The notes beneath the pieces are model-generated. The model was given only the letters and a program-made list of their open reading frames with translations, searched no databases and was not told the origin of the DNA. This document shows, piece after piece, positions 1 to 6,617 of a stretch of 8,811 nt of DNA. Each line of letters begins with the position of its first letter. Position 1 is the first letter of the stretch. Source of the stretch: Nitriliruptoraceae bacterium (lineage in GTDB: Bacteria > Actinomycetota > Nitriliruptoria > Nitriliruptorales > Nitriliruptoraceae); contig SKTG01000011.1 in NCBI GenBank assembly GCA_007118045.1, positions 1-8,811 of the forward strand. Direction: 5' to 3'. Both the position numbers and the translations under genes were made by a program.

Positions 1-51
1 CGCCGCTGGCCGGCCGGCGGGGTCGGTGGCAGCCGCAGCCCCGGAGCTCAT
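1..51 (-). CDS. Start of third formate dehydrogenase operon gene (probable membrane subunit), cut by window edge
   Basis: Only the first 17 codons are inside the window, reading MSSGAAAATDPAGRPAA. The ATG (49-51) overlaps the stop of the iron-sulfur subunit gene as ATGA, and a GGGAGG ribosome binding site lies 6 bases upstream at 58-63, inside the end of that gene. These two facts support a real, translationally coupled start. The visible residues are low-complexity and show no family. From operon position alone I infer the membrane-anchoring subunit, either NrfD/PsrC-like or cytochrome b556-like, which would take electrons from the iron-sulfur subunit to quinone. It could also be a maturation protein. 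The existence of the gene is well supported; its identity is not. Confidence 0.6.
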   Translation of the reverse strand, partial: MSSGAAAATDPAGRPAA

Positions 52-1016
52 CGGCGGCCTCCCAGCAGCGCACCCCCGATGGCCGCGACCAGCCCGACCG
101 CGGCGGCGCCGGCCCACGACCAGATCTCGCCGAGGTTGCGTGTCGGGGTGACCGGGTCCGGCGGCAGGCCGTAGACCTCGGGGTCGTCGAGCAGCAGGAA
201 GAAGGCCCCGTTGCCACCGACGCCGTCGTCGCCGTGACCGTAGAGCTGCACGCCGGGGACCCCCGCCTCGATCAGCTCGTCGGCTCGGACGGAGGCCCGC
301 TCGCGCAGCTCCTCGAGCGGACCGAACTGGATCGAGTCGGTGGGGCAGGCCTGCGCGCAGGCGGGCTGCTGCTGACCGCACATGCGGTCGTAGCAGAGGG
401 TGCACTTGAACGCGCCACCGCCGCCGGGCTGCCCGGGCGACCGGCGCTCGATGACGCCGTACGGGCAGGCCGTCACGCAGTAGCCGCAGCCGTTGCAGAC
501 GTCGTCCTGCACGACCACGGTCTGGAACTCCGTGTAGAAGATCGCGCCCGTCGGGCAGACCTCCAGGCACGCCGCGTGGGTGCAGTGCTTGCAGACGTCC
601 GAGCTCATGAGCCAACGGAAGGAGTGTTCGCCGGCGGGAGCGGCCTCGCCGTTGAACTCCGGCACGACGCCGAGCTCCGCCCCGTGGGCACCGGCCGGCA
701 GCCCCGGGTCCTCGCCGAACCACTCGAGGCCGACGCGGCCGTCCCACGCCTGGTCGGTCGGCGCCGGCTGCTCGATGAAGGCGACGTGGCGCCAGGTGTC
801 GGCACCCAGGGCGCCGGTGTTGTCCATCGAGGTACCCGTGAAGTCGCTGTCCTCGCGGGCCGGGACGCCGTTCCACTCCTTGCAGGCGACCTCGCAGGCC
901 TTGCAACCGATGCAGACGCTCGTGTCCGTGAAGAAGCCGAACCGGGTGCCCTCCGTGCCCGCCTTCGGACCCCCGCTGTGCGTGAGCAGGTCGCTGGCGT
1001 GGGGGCTGTGGGTCAT
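48..1016 (-). CDS. fdnH: Formate dehydrogenase iron-sulfur (beta) subunit
   Basis: A 322-residue electron-transfer subunit of the FdnH/FdoH type, which carries electrons from the catalytic subunit to the membrane subunit. Four [4Fe-4S] cysteine sets are visible: C35-C38-C41-C45 (CIGCKACEVAC), C142-C145-C150-C154, C174-C177-C180-C184 and C205-C208-C220-C224. This is the full complement for the family. The C-terminus (about 299-320) is a hydrophobic Ala/Gly-rich helix followed by RR, matching the single membrane anchor of E. coli FdnH. The ATG at 1016 overlaps the stop of the catalytic subunit gene (ATGA), and AGGAG at 1025-1029 sits 8 bases upstream, so this start is firm. No signal peptide is seen. 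A stretch around residues 105-130 (GLPAGAHGAELGVVPEFNGE) lies between clusters one and two. The family call is very secure; the fdn symbol is by similarity to the E. coli nitrate-inducible enzyme. Confidence 0.95.
   Translation of the reverse strand: MTHSPHASDLLTHSGGPKAGTEGTRFGFFTDTSVCIGCKACEVACKEWNGVPAREDSDFTGTSMDNTGALGADTWRHVAFIEQPAPTDQAWDGRVGLEWFGEDPGLPAGAHGAELGVVPEFNGEAAPAGEHSFRWLMSSDVCKHCTHAACLEVCPTGAIFYTEFQTVVVQDDVCNGCGYCVTACPYGVIERRSPGQPGGGGAFKCTLCYDRMCGQQQPACAQACPTDSIQFGPLEELRERASVRADELIEAGVPGVQLYGHGDDGVGGNGAFFLLLDDPEVYGLPPDPVTPTRNLGEIWSWAGAAAVGLVAAIGGALLGGRR
58..63 (-). promoter_or_regulatory. Ribosome binding site of the third operon gene
   Basis: GGGAGG on the minus strand, 6 bases before the ATG at 51. 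It lies inside the last codons of the iron-sulfur subunit gene. This is the main evidence that a further gene begins at 51 and is translated together with the gene before it. Confidence 0.6.
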
Positions 1017-4000
1017 CGAGGACGCTCCTCGGCTCGACGCTTGGCACGGAGCTCGTGCGGGTACTCGGCGTGATGACGGACCAGCGCGCGCAGGGTCGCG
1101 TCCCGTGGACGCCGGCCCGGCACCACGTCGCAGGTGGCGCCCTTGACCTCCTGGATGTGGACGTTGGGGTCAACGGCGATCTGGAACAGGTCGTTGGCCG
1201 CGTCGCCGGTGGCGATGCCCCCGTGACCCCAGTGGTACGGAAGCCCGACCTGGTGGACCCGTCGCGCGCCGAGCTGCAGCGGCGGGACGCGTTCGGTGAC
1301 CATCACCCGTGCCTCGATGGCGGTCCGGCTCGTGATCACGGTCGCCCACCCGCCGTGGGTCAGGCCGCGTTCGGCAGCCAGCTCCGGATGCACCTCGATG
1401 AACATCTCGCGCGCCAGCTCGGACAGCCGGCTCTGGAAGCGGCTCATCCCGCCGGCCGTGTGGTGCTCCGCGATGCGGTAGGTCGAGGCCACGTAGGGGT
1501 AGGTCGTCCCCTCGGCGTCGTGGGCGTTGGTCGGGTTGTGCTCGTGTTCGTACTCGCGCAGGAGGGGGTTGTCCTGCTGCCCGTGCAACGGGTTGTCGAC
1601 CGGCGATTCGTGCGGCTCGTAGTGGGTGGGCAACGGACCGTCCAACAGGCCCGCAGGCGCCCACAACCAGCCCTTGCCGTCCGCCTGGACCACGAACGGG
1701 TCGTCGCCGGCGAGCGCCTCGACGCCGACGGCGTCGTCGTCGGGCCTGAAGTCGGGTGCCAGGTCCGGGATGAAGTCCGGTCGGTCGCGTCCCGTCCACG
1801 TGCCCTGCTCGGCGTCCCACCACACGTACCGCTTGCGCTCGGACCACGGCCGGCCGTCCGGGTCCGCGGACGCACGGTTGTAGAGGATGCGACGGTTGTC
1901 GGGCCACGCCCAGGCCCAGTCCGCGGCCACCTCGTCCATCTGCGTCCAGGGTGTCCGACGGGCGGTCAGGTTCTCGCCCTCCGCGTAGCAGCCGCAGTAG
2001 ATCCAGCACCCGCACGAGGTCGAACCGTCGGATGCCAGCTGGTTGAAGCTCGACAGCGGCTCGCCGTCCGCGTCCCAGCCGTTGATCTCCCGCAGGACCG
2101 CAGCGGCATCCGGCTCCTCGAGCGGTCCCTCCACCGGGTAGTCCCAGGTCAGCTCGAACAGGGACAGGTCGCGGTCGCGGACCTCGGATCCGCGTGTGCG
2201 TTCGCGTAGCTTCTCCTTGATGCGGCGGCCGAGGTGGTAGGTGAACCACAGGTCGCTGCGGGCGTCACCGGCCGGCTCCACGGCCGCCTCGTGCCACTGC
2301 ACCAGCCGCTGGGTGTTCGTGAAGGTGCCGTCCTTCTCGACGTGCGCCGCGGCCGGGAGGAAGAAGACCTCGGTGCCGACGTCCTCGGGTGAGAGCTCGC
2401 CGGTCTCGACCTCGGGGCCGTCCTTCCAGAACGTCGCGCTCTCGATCATCGTGAGGTCGCGCACCACGAGCCAGTCCAGCTGCGCGAGCGCGAGCCGGTG
2501 CAGCCGCGAGTTCGCGGAGCCGACCGCCGGGTTCTCGCCGAACAGCAGGTAGCCGCGCACGTCGCCGGAGAACATGTCCAGCGCCGTCCGGTACGCGGAG
2601 TGGTCGCCGGTGATGCGGGGCAGGTGTCCGAACCGGTACTCGTTGTCGGCCGTGGCCGCCTCGCCGTACCAGGCCTTGAGCAGGCTGACCATGTAGTCAC
2701 GACCCTTCGCCCAGTAGCCCTTCGCGGCGCTGGTCGCCTGCTCGTAGCTGTCGAGGTCGTCGTGCGCTCCGGCCTTGGGCATCGGCAGGTACCCGGGCAA
2801 CAGGTCGTAGAGCGTGGGGATGTCGGTCGAGCCCTGGATGCTCGCGTGACCGCGCAAGGCCAGGATCCCGCCTCCGGGACGACCGATGTTTCCCAGCAGC
2901 AGCTGCACGATCGACGCGGCCCGGATGTACTGCACCCCGACGGTGTGGTGGGTCCAGCCCACCGAGTAGACCAGGGCCGACGTGCGTTCCCGGCCGGAGT
3001 TGGCGCACAAGGCCTCCGCCACCTCGAGGAAGGCCTCCTCGGTGGTGCCGCACGCCTCGGCCACGAACGCGGGCGTGTACCGGGCGTAGTGGCGCTTGAC
3101 GAGCTGGAACACGCACCGGGGGTGTTCGAGGGTGGGGTCACGATCGACGCTGCCGACGTTCTCGATCGAGGCTCCCTCGAAGGCCTCCTCACCCTCCTCG
3201 TGCCGGTCCGGGTCGCCGACCCGCTCATCGCGCCCCGCCTGGACGGCCTGCTCCGCGGCTTCGACGTCGGAGCCGGCGCGGTCGTCGGACCGGGACCGGT
3301 CGGAGCCGTCGGGGTCCTTCGGGTCGTTGCCCTCGGTGTCGACGTCGCCCTGCCCGGCGATGTCGCGGTGACGGGCCCCCGCCGCCGCCATGAGGTCGTC
3401 GACGTCCTCGCCCTGGTACTGCCAGGTGGTGTCGTCGTAGGTCGTGCCGTCCTCCGCGCGATCGAGCCCGCTGAAGACGCCGTCGAGGTCGTCAGGGAGC
3501 TCGACGCCCTCGTCGATGATGTGCGACGCGTTGGTGTAGGCCACCACGTAGTCGCGGAACTCGTGGCCACCGGAGAGGATGTGGTTGATCACCCCACCGA
3601 GGAAGGCGATGTCGGCACCGGGTCGGATGGGGACGTAGCGGTCGGACAGCGCGCTCGTCCGGGTGAAGCGCGGGTCGACGTGGAAGACCTTGGCACCGCG
3701 CTGCTTGGCCTCCACCACCCACTGGAACCCGACGGGATGGTTCTCCGCCATGTTCGAGCCCATGATCACGATGCAGTCGCTGTTGGCCAGGTCCTGCTGT
3801 GAGGTGGTCGCCCCACCGCGACCGAACGAGGTCCCCAGACCGGGGACGGTCGCGCTGTGTCATATGCGTGCTTGGTTCTCGATCTGCACCGCCCCCAGCG
3901 CGGTGAACAGCTTCTTCATCAGGTAGTTCTCTTCGTTGTCCAGCGCGGCGCCGCCCAGGCTGCCGAAACCCATCGTGCGGTTCAGCGGCGAGCCCTCCGG

Positions 4001-4429
4001 CGTGCGGTCCTGCCAGGTCTCCTCGCGCGTCTCGACGATGCGGTCGGCGATCATGTCCATCGCCGTGTCGAGGTCGAGGTCCTGCCAGTCCCGGCCGCCG
4101 GGCGGCCGGTACCGGACGTGGTACTGGCGCGCCGGCCCGGCGACGAGTTCCTTCGTGGACGAGCCTCGGGCGCACAGACGCCCGCGCGACACCGGACTGT
4201 CGGGGTCGCCCTCCACGTGGGAGACCTCACCGTCCTTGACGAAGATGCGTTGTGCGCAGCCCACCGCGCAGAACGGGCAGATCGAGCCCACCACCGCGTC
4301 CGCGTCGTCGGTGCGGGCCTGGACCGCCTCCGTCTGCGGCGAGCGCGCCGCATCGGCGAGCCCGAGATGATCCGGGCCACGCAGCTGCCGCATCAGTGGC
4401 CAGATCGGTAACGAACGCCGTTCACTCAT
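1013..4429 (-). CDS. fdnG: Formate dehydrogenase catalytic (alpha) subunit, selenocysteine-containing, read through UGA at 3860-3862
   Basis: A 1138-residue molybdopterin oxidoreductase that oxidises formate to CO2, readable as one protein only if the in-frame UGA at residue 190 is selenocysteine. The flanks NQARI-Sec-HSATVPGLGTSFGRG match the active site of FdnG-type enzymes (E. coli NQARV-Sec-H), and clear homology continues on both sides. Before the Sec: a [4Fe-4S] site C51-C54-C58-C86. After it: the molybdopterin region (MGSNMAENHPVGFQW, GNIGRPGGGILALRGHASIQ) and the C-terminal dinucleotide-binding domain (residues about 980-1110). The ATG at 4429 follows no Shine-Dalgarno but a TAACCT element. 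No Tat signal is visible, so it is probably cytoplasmic, as I recall for actinobacterial relatives. It is longer than E. coli FdnG (1015) mainly through an acidic insertion at about 341-426. Odd points are Arg88 where a Lys is usual, and four cysteines at 806-814. The downstream gene overlaps by ATGA. Confidence 0.93.
1025..1029 (-). promoter_or_regulatory. Ribosome binding site of the iron-sulfur subunit gene
   Basis: AGGAG on the minus strand, 8 bases before the ATG at 1016. It lies within the final codons of the catalytic subunit gene, so the second gene is translated from its own site as well as by ATGA coupling. Confidence 0.55.
3818..3853 (-). promoter_or_regulatory. Bacterial SECIS-like hairpin downstream of the UGA
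   Basis: In the mRNA, a lower stem GCGACC (3848-3853) pairs with GGTCGC (3818-3823). An upper stem GTCCCC (3842-3847) pairs with GGGGAC (3831-3836), closing a GGTCT loop (3837-3841). A 7-base bulge (3824-3830) lies on the 3' side. The loop starts 18 bases after the UGA. From memory, E. coli fdhF has the same 18-base spacing and the same GGUCU loop, which SelB recognises. Unlike that element, I see no bulged U in the upper stem. Part of the loop conservation may come from the conserved Gly-Leu codons. Confidence 0.8.
3860..3862 (-). other. UGA selenocysteine codon (Sec190) of the formate dehydrogenase
   Basis: The codon after NQARI is TGA and is followed in the same frame by HSATVPGLG, with the next stop only at 1013-1015. 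In FdnG-type enzymes this exact position is the Mo/W-ligating selenocysteine (or cysteine), directly followed by the conserved catalytic His. A nonsense mutation is unlikely because both flanks are intact and a SECIS-like hairpin follows at the expected distance. No selA, selB, selC or selD is in the window, so decoding capacity of the genome is not shown here. Confidence 0.92.
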
Positions 4430-4436
4430 GGCCCGC

Positions 4437-4442
4437 AGGTTA
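4437..4442 (-). promoter_or_regulatory. Candidate -10 element of a leaderless fdn operon promoter
   Basis: TAACCT on the minus strand ends 7 bases before the ATG at 4429, which would put the transcription start at or next to the start codon. No purine-rich ribosome binding site exists in the last 20 bases before the ATG, which fits a leaderless mRNA, a common form in actinobacteria. No good -35 was found (CTCGAT at the expected spacing). TACCGT at 4453-4458 is an alternative -10 giving a short leader. Confidence 0.35.
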
Positions 4443-4498
4443 GGCACGCGGAACGGTAGATCGAGTACGGCACGGTCCCTGGCCGTTCGGCCTGGTCC

Positions 4499-4518
4499 GC
4501 GTCGTGGCCGGACGACGC
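4499..4518. repeat. Inverted repeat in the divergent intergenic region, possible operator
   Basis: GCGTCGT (4499-4505) and its exact complement ACGACGC (4512-4518) are separated by GGCCGG. It lies 70 bases upstream of the formate dehydrogenase start and about 165 bases upstream of the isochorismatase-family gene. The size suits a dimeric regulator. In DNA this GC-rich, a 7-bp arm can also arise by chance. Confidence 0.3.
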
Positions 4519-4626
4519 AGGCCCGTGGGACCCCTCGGTTCGCCGACCCCCGCCCCACGCCCCGATCGCTCGAGGGACGCCGTCCGGTGGTCACGCGGAG
4601 CCGACCGGCGCGGCAGGGTCGCGGCG

Positions 4627-4632
4627 TAGACT
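4627..4632 (+). promoter_or_regulatory. Candidate -10 element for the isochorismatase-family gene
   Basis: TAGACT fits the actinobacterial TAnnnT -10 pattern and stands out in GC-rich intergenic sequence, 52 bases before the ATG at 4685. No convincing -35 was seen upstream. Confidence 0.3.
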
Positions 4633-4672
4633 CACGACCAAGAACACCGGGAACGCGAGCGGACCGAGCACG

Positions 4673-4678
4673 AGGAGG
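4673..4678 (+). promoter_or_regulatory. Ribosome binding site deciding the start at 4685
   Basis: AGGAGG with 6 bases to ATG 4685. The alternative in-frame GTG at 4679 directly abuts this site and cannot use it, so the ATG is the start. Confidence 0.65.
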
Positions 4679-4684
4679 GTGACC

Positions 4685-5248
4685 ATGGGCGAGGGGACCT
4701 CGGCACTCGACGACCACCTGCTGCTGATCATCGACCTCCAGGCCGTGGTCGCCCCGGGTGGCGCCTGGGAGCTCCCCGGTATCGAACCGATCATCGGTGC
4801 CGCCGCCCGGGTGGCCGAGCACCACCGGGGTCCGGCGCTGGCGACCCGTCACCGTCCGGTCCCGGACCAGCCCGGTACCCATGGGCCGTTCGCGCAGCAC
4901 GACGACCTCGACCCGCTCACGCACGACGCCTCCGACCTCGCGCCACCGATCGGGCACCTCGAGGCCGTCGACAAGCAGAGCTACAGCGCCCTGGAGAGCG
5001 AGGAGATCCGCACGGCGGCGGAGCGAGCGGGGGGCGTGATCCTGTGCGGTATAGAGACCGACTGTTGCGTGCTGGCGACCGTCTTCGACCTGCTCGATGC
5101 ACAGATCCCGACGATCGTGGTCAGCGACGCCGTCCTGGGCCCGGACGAGGTCGGCCACGAAGGCACCCTGCGGTGCCTCCAACGTCTGGGCGAGTTCGTG
5201 CAGCTGCGCACGGTCGACGAGCTGGTCGGGGCGAACCCGGACACCTGA
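4685..5248 (+). CDS. Isochorismatase / cysteine hydrolase family protein
   Basis: A 187-residue protein of the isochorismatase-like hydrolase superfamily, soluble with no signal peptide. The catalytic triad is visible: Asp17 in LLLIIDLQ at the first strand, Lys97 in AVDKQSYSAL, and Cys128 in LCGIETDCCV, where the usual pattern is GxxTDxCV. Length fits the family (about 180-210). The Asp-x-His...His zinc set of nicotinamidases is not evident in the corresponding stretch (ATRHRPVPDQPGTHGPF), so I do not call nicotinamidase. Members of this group hydrolyse small amides or vinyl ethers, but the substrate cannot be read from the sequence. It is divergent from the formate dehydrogenase operon and convergent with the ligase gene, so it appears to be a single-gene unit. 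Neighbours do not suggest a pathway. A second cysteine (Cys127) sits beside the catalytic one. Confidence 0.9.
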   Translation: MGEGTSALDDHLLLIIDLQAVVAPGGAWELPGIEPIIGAAARVAEHHRGPALATRHRPVPDQPGTHGPFAQHDDLDPLTHDASDLAPPIGHLEAVDKQSYSALESEEIRTAAERAGGVILCGIETDCCVLATVFDLLDAQIPTIVVSDAVLGPDEVGHEGTLRCLQRLGEFVQLRTVDELVGANPDT

Positions 5249-5258
5249 GCTGCGCTCG

Positions 5259-5273
5259 TGGAGCCGGCCTCCA
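5259..5273. terminator. Small hairpin between convergent genes, possible bidirectional terminator
   Basis: TGGAG (5259-5263) pairs with CTCCA (5269-5273) around a CCGGC loop. It sits in the 31-base gap between the stops of the isochorismatase-family gene and the ligase gene. The plus strand continues GTGTGTTC, a weak tail; there is no real U-run. The 5-bp stem is short, so this is tentative. Confidence 0.3.
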
Positions 5274-5279
5274 GTGTGT

Positions 5280-6281
5280 TCAGCCGCCGTGTTCGAGCGC
5301 GATCTCGCGCGGATCGCGATCGACCCGGAGTCGGACGAACCGTGGGTGGCGCAGGCGACCGTGGCGGGTCCACCCCGTGAAGCTGACCTCCACCACGAAC
5401 AGCGGGTCGATGAAGTTGGCGCGGACGTCGACCGGTTCGTCGAAGGGTCGGTCGGGTGATCGCAACCGCTCGAGCAACCCCCCCAACGCCTGCAGCGTCT
5501 CCTGATCGAAACCGGTGCCGACCCTGCCGGCGTAGCGGAGCCGACCGGCCGCATCGTGGTAGCCGAGCAGCAGCGCCCCGAACCCCGTCCGGCTCCCTCG
5601 CGGCTCCGTCCAGCCGCCGACCACCAGGTCCTCCCGGGCCACGCACGGCAGCTTGCGCCAGCGGCCGGAACGGCCCGAGCGGTACGAGGCGTTCGGGTCC
5701 TTCGCGACGAGACCCTCCCATCCCGCACGGCACGCCGCATCCAGCTGCTCCGGCCCGTCGCCCCAGGACCGCTCCGTCAGGAGCAGCGGTGACTCCAGTG
5801 GCAGCTGGTCGAGGAGGCGTCGACGCACGCTCAGTGGCAGGCCGCGCAGGTCGAGCCCGCCGAGGTGCAGCAGGTCGAACACGTGCAGGTCCAACGCCGT
5901 GACGGGGCCGGACATCGCCCGAGCCTCGGGGCCGAGTCGACGCTGCAGCTGCGAGAACGCGGTCGTGGCCCCACCGGACGCCACGAGCTCGCCATCGACC
6001 ACGGCTGCCCCGAGCCCCGTCGTCTCCCAGGCGGCCACCAGCTCCGGGAGCTGCTGCTGCAGGGCGACGTGGTTGCGCGTGTGGAGCACGACCCCGCCGT
6101 CGTCGAGGTGGCTGAGCAGGCGGTAGCCGTCGAACTTGCGCTCGAACCACCAACCGGGCGGCACGCCGCCGGCGTCCGGCGCGGCCAACTGCGGGTCGAC
6201 GCGCGTGGGTGTCGGAGCACTTCGCGTCTGCGCCAGCTCGGCCGGCGACAACGTCGCGAGGAGCTCACCCTCGATCGACAT
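5280..6281 (-). CDS. ligD: ATP-dependent DNA ligase, LigD ligase-domain type (stand-alone)
   Basis: A 333-residue ATP-dependent DNA ligase matching the ligase module of LigD, which seals double-strand breaks in non-homologous end joining with Ku. Motif I KFDGYR gives the AMP-accepting Lys49. VVDGELV (Glu98), DLHVFDLLHL (132-140, motif III) and EGLVAK (Glu189, Lys194, motif IV) follow. The OB-fold half contains YAGRVGTGF (250-258) and LRHPRFVRLR (310-319), typical of LigD motif VI. No polymerase or phosphoesterase domain is attached, and none is in the window. Motif V reads WRKLPC, where WxKxK is usual, so the second Lys is Pro212. ATG 6281 is chosen because GGAG lies just upstream; the in-frame ATG at 6308 has no ribosome binding site and adds only 9 residues. 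It is convergent with the isochorismatase-family gene. Ku is encoded 0.9 kb away on the same strand. Confidence 0.93.
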   Translation of the reverse strand: MSIEGELLATLSPAELAQTRSAPTPTRVDPQLAAPDAGGVPPGWWFERKFDGYRLLSHLDDGGVVLHTRNHVALQQQLPELVAAWETTGLGAAVVDGELVASGGATTAFSQLQRRLGPEARAMSGPVTALDLHVFDLLHLGGLDLRGLPLSVRRRLLDQLPLESPLLLTERSWGDGPEQLDAACRAGWEGLVAKDPNASYRSGRSGRWRKLPCVAREDLVVGGWTEPRGSRTGFGALLLGYHDAAGRLRYAGRVGTGFDQETLQALGGLLERLRSPDRPFDEPVDVRANFIDPLFVVEVSFTGWTRHGRLRHPRFVRLRVDRDPREIALEHGG

Positions 6282-6369
6282 GACGCTCCGTTGCCGCACG
6301 CGCTGCATCGAGCTGGACGGGGTCCCTGGCCGGAGCACCAGGAGGACCGGTCGCCGGTGCTCGTCGGCA

Positions 6370-6390
6370 GCTCGCATCCTAGGTGCGAGC
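6370..6390. repeat. Perfect 7-bp inverted repeat between ligase and membrane-protein genes, possible operator
   Basis: GCTCGCA (6370-6376) and TGCGAGC (6384-6390) are exact complements separated by TCCTAGG, which itself contains the palindrome CCTAGG. On the minus strand the overlapping hexamer TAGGAT (6376-6381) fits a -10 element for the ligase, with a start about 85 bases before its ATG. The position between divergent genes suits a regulator of one or both. It could also form a hairpin in RNA from either strand. The rest of this 148-base gap shows nothing else I can name. Confidence 0.4.
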
Positions 6391-6429
6391 GTCCCCGACC
6401 GTCGGCGGACGAACGGCCCGGAGCACGTG

Positions 6430-6600
6430 ATGGAAGGCCTGCTCTTCACGATCGCCCTCGTCGCGGCGATCGTGTTCGCCGCCGTGCGGTGGCGACGTTC
6501 GGGCACGTCCCGACCGCCGCAGTCGACCGAGCCACCGGGAGAGCGCAGCGCTCCCGACGACTGGCCGCGCGACGGCGGCGACAACCCCCCGGCGCCCTGA
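6430..6600 (+). CDS. Small single-pass membrane protein, function unknown
   Basis: A 56-residue protein I do not recognise. Residues 3-20 (GLLFTIALVAAIVFAAVR) form one hydrophobic helix followed by a basic RWRR, predicting an N-out, C-in single-span protein. The remaining 30 residues are a polar, Pro/Gly/Asp-rich tail with no cysteine. ATG 6430 has GGAG at 6420-6423, 6 bases upstream; GTG 6427 is a less likely alternative. The HHE gene begins 17 bases downstream, so the two are probably one transcript. This could be a membrane tether or partner for the HHE protein, but that is inference from position only. The short length leaves some chance that it is not a real gene; the helix, the ribosome binding site and the tight spacing argue for it. 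Confidence 0.6.
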   Translation: MEGLLFTIALVAAIVFAAVRWRRSGTSRPPQSTEPPGERSAPDDWPRDGGDNPPAP

Positions 6601-6607
6601 ACCGAGC

Positions 6608-6612
6608 GGAGG
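6608..6612 (+). promoter_or_regulatory. Ribosome binding site deciding the GTG start at 6618
   Basis: GGAGG with 5 bases to GTG 6618, against 17 bases to the in-frame ATG at 6630. The spacing favours the GTG. Confidence 0.55.
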
Positions 6613-6617
6613 AGCCC

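Noticed and set aside
1055..3802. Long plus-strand open frames opposite the catalytic subunit (for example 1055-2209 and 2498-3802)
   Set aside because: They are antisense shadows: Val/Arg/Gly-rich translations without recognisable domains, lying opposite a gene with clear homology along its whole length.
3860..3862. The TGA as a premature stop, making the formate dehydrogenase a pseudogene or two genes
   Set aside because: Both flanks are well-conserved FdnG sequence, the TGA is exactly at the known Sec site, and a SECIS-like hairpin follows. No other frame disruption is present.
4370..4429. Tat signal peptide from the RR pair in MSERRSLPIWPLM
   Set aside because: There is no hydrophobic core after it; RQLRGPDHLGLADAAR is polar, and no cleavage site is visible.
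4679..4681. GTG start for the isochorismatase-family gene
   Set aside because: It abuts the AGGAGG itself; ATG 4685 is spaced 6 bases from it.
4685..5248. Nicotinamidase (pncA) assignment
   Set aside because: The Asp-Lys-Cys triad is present, but the nicotinamidase metal-binding Asp/His/His arrangement is not clear, so only the superfamily is named.
4430..5740. Extension of the catalytic subunit N-terminal frame upstream to 5740
   Set aside because: The extra frame runs antisense through the isochorismatase-family gene and into the ligase gene with no family resemblance. It is open only because of the high GC content.
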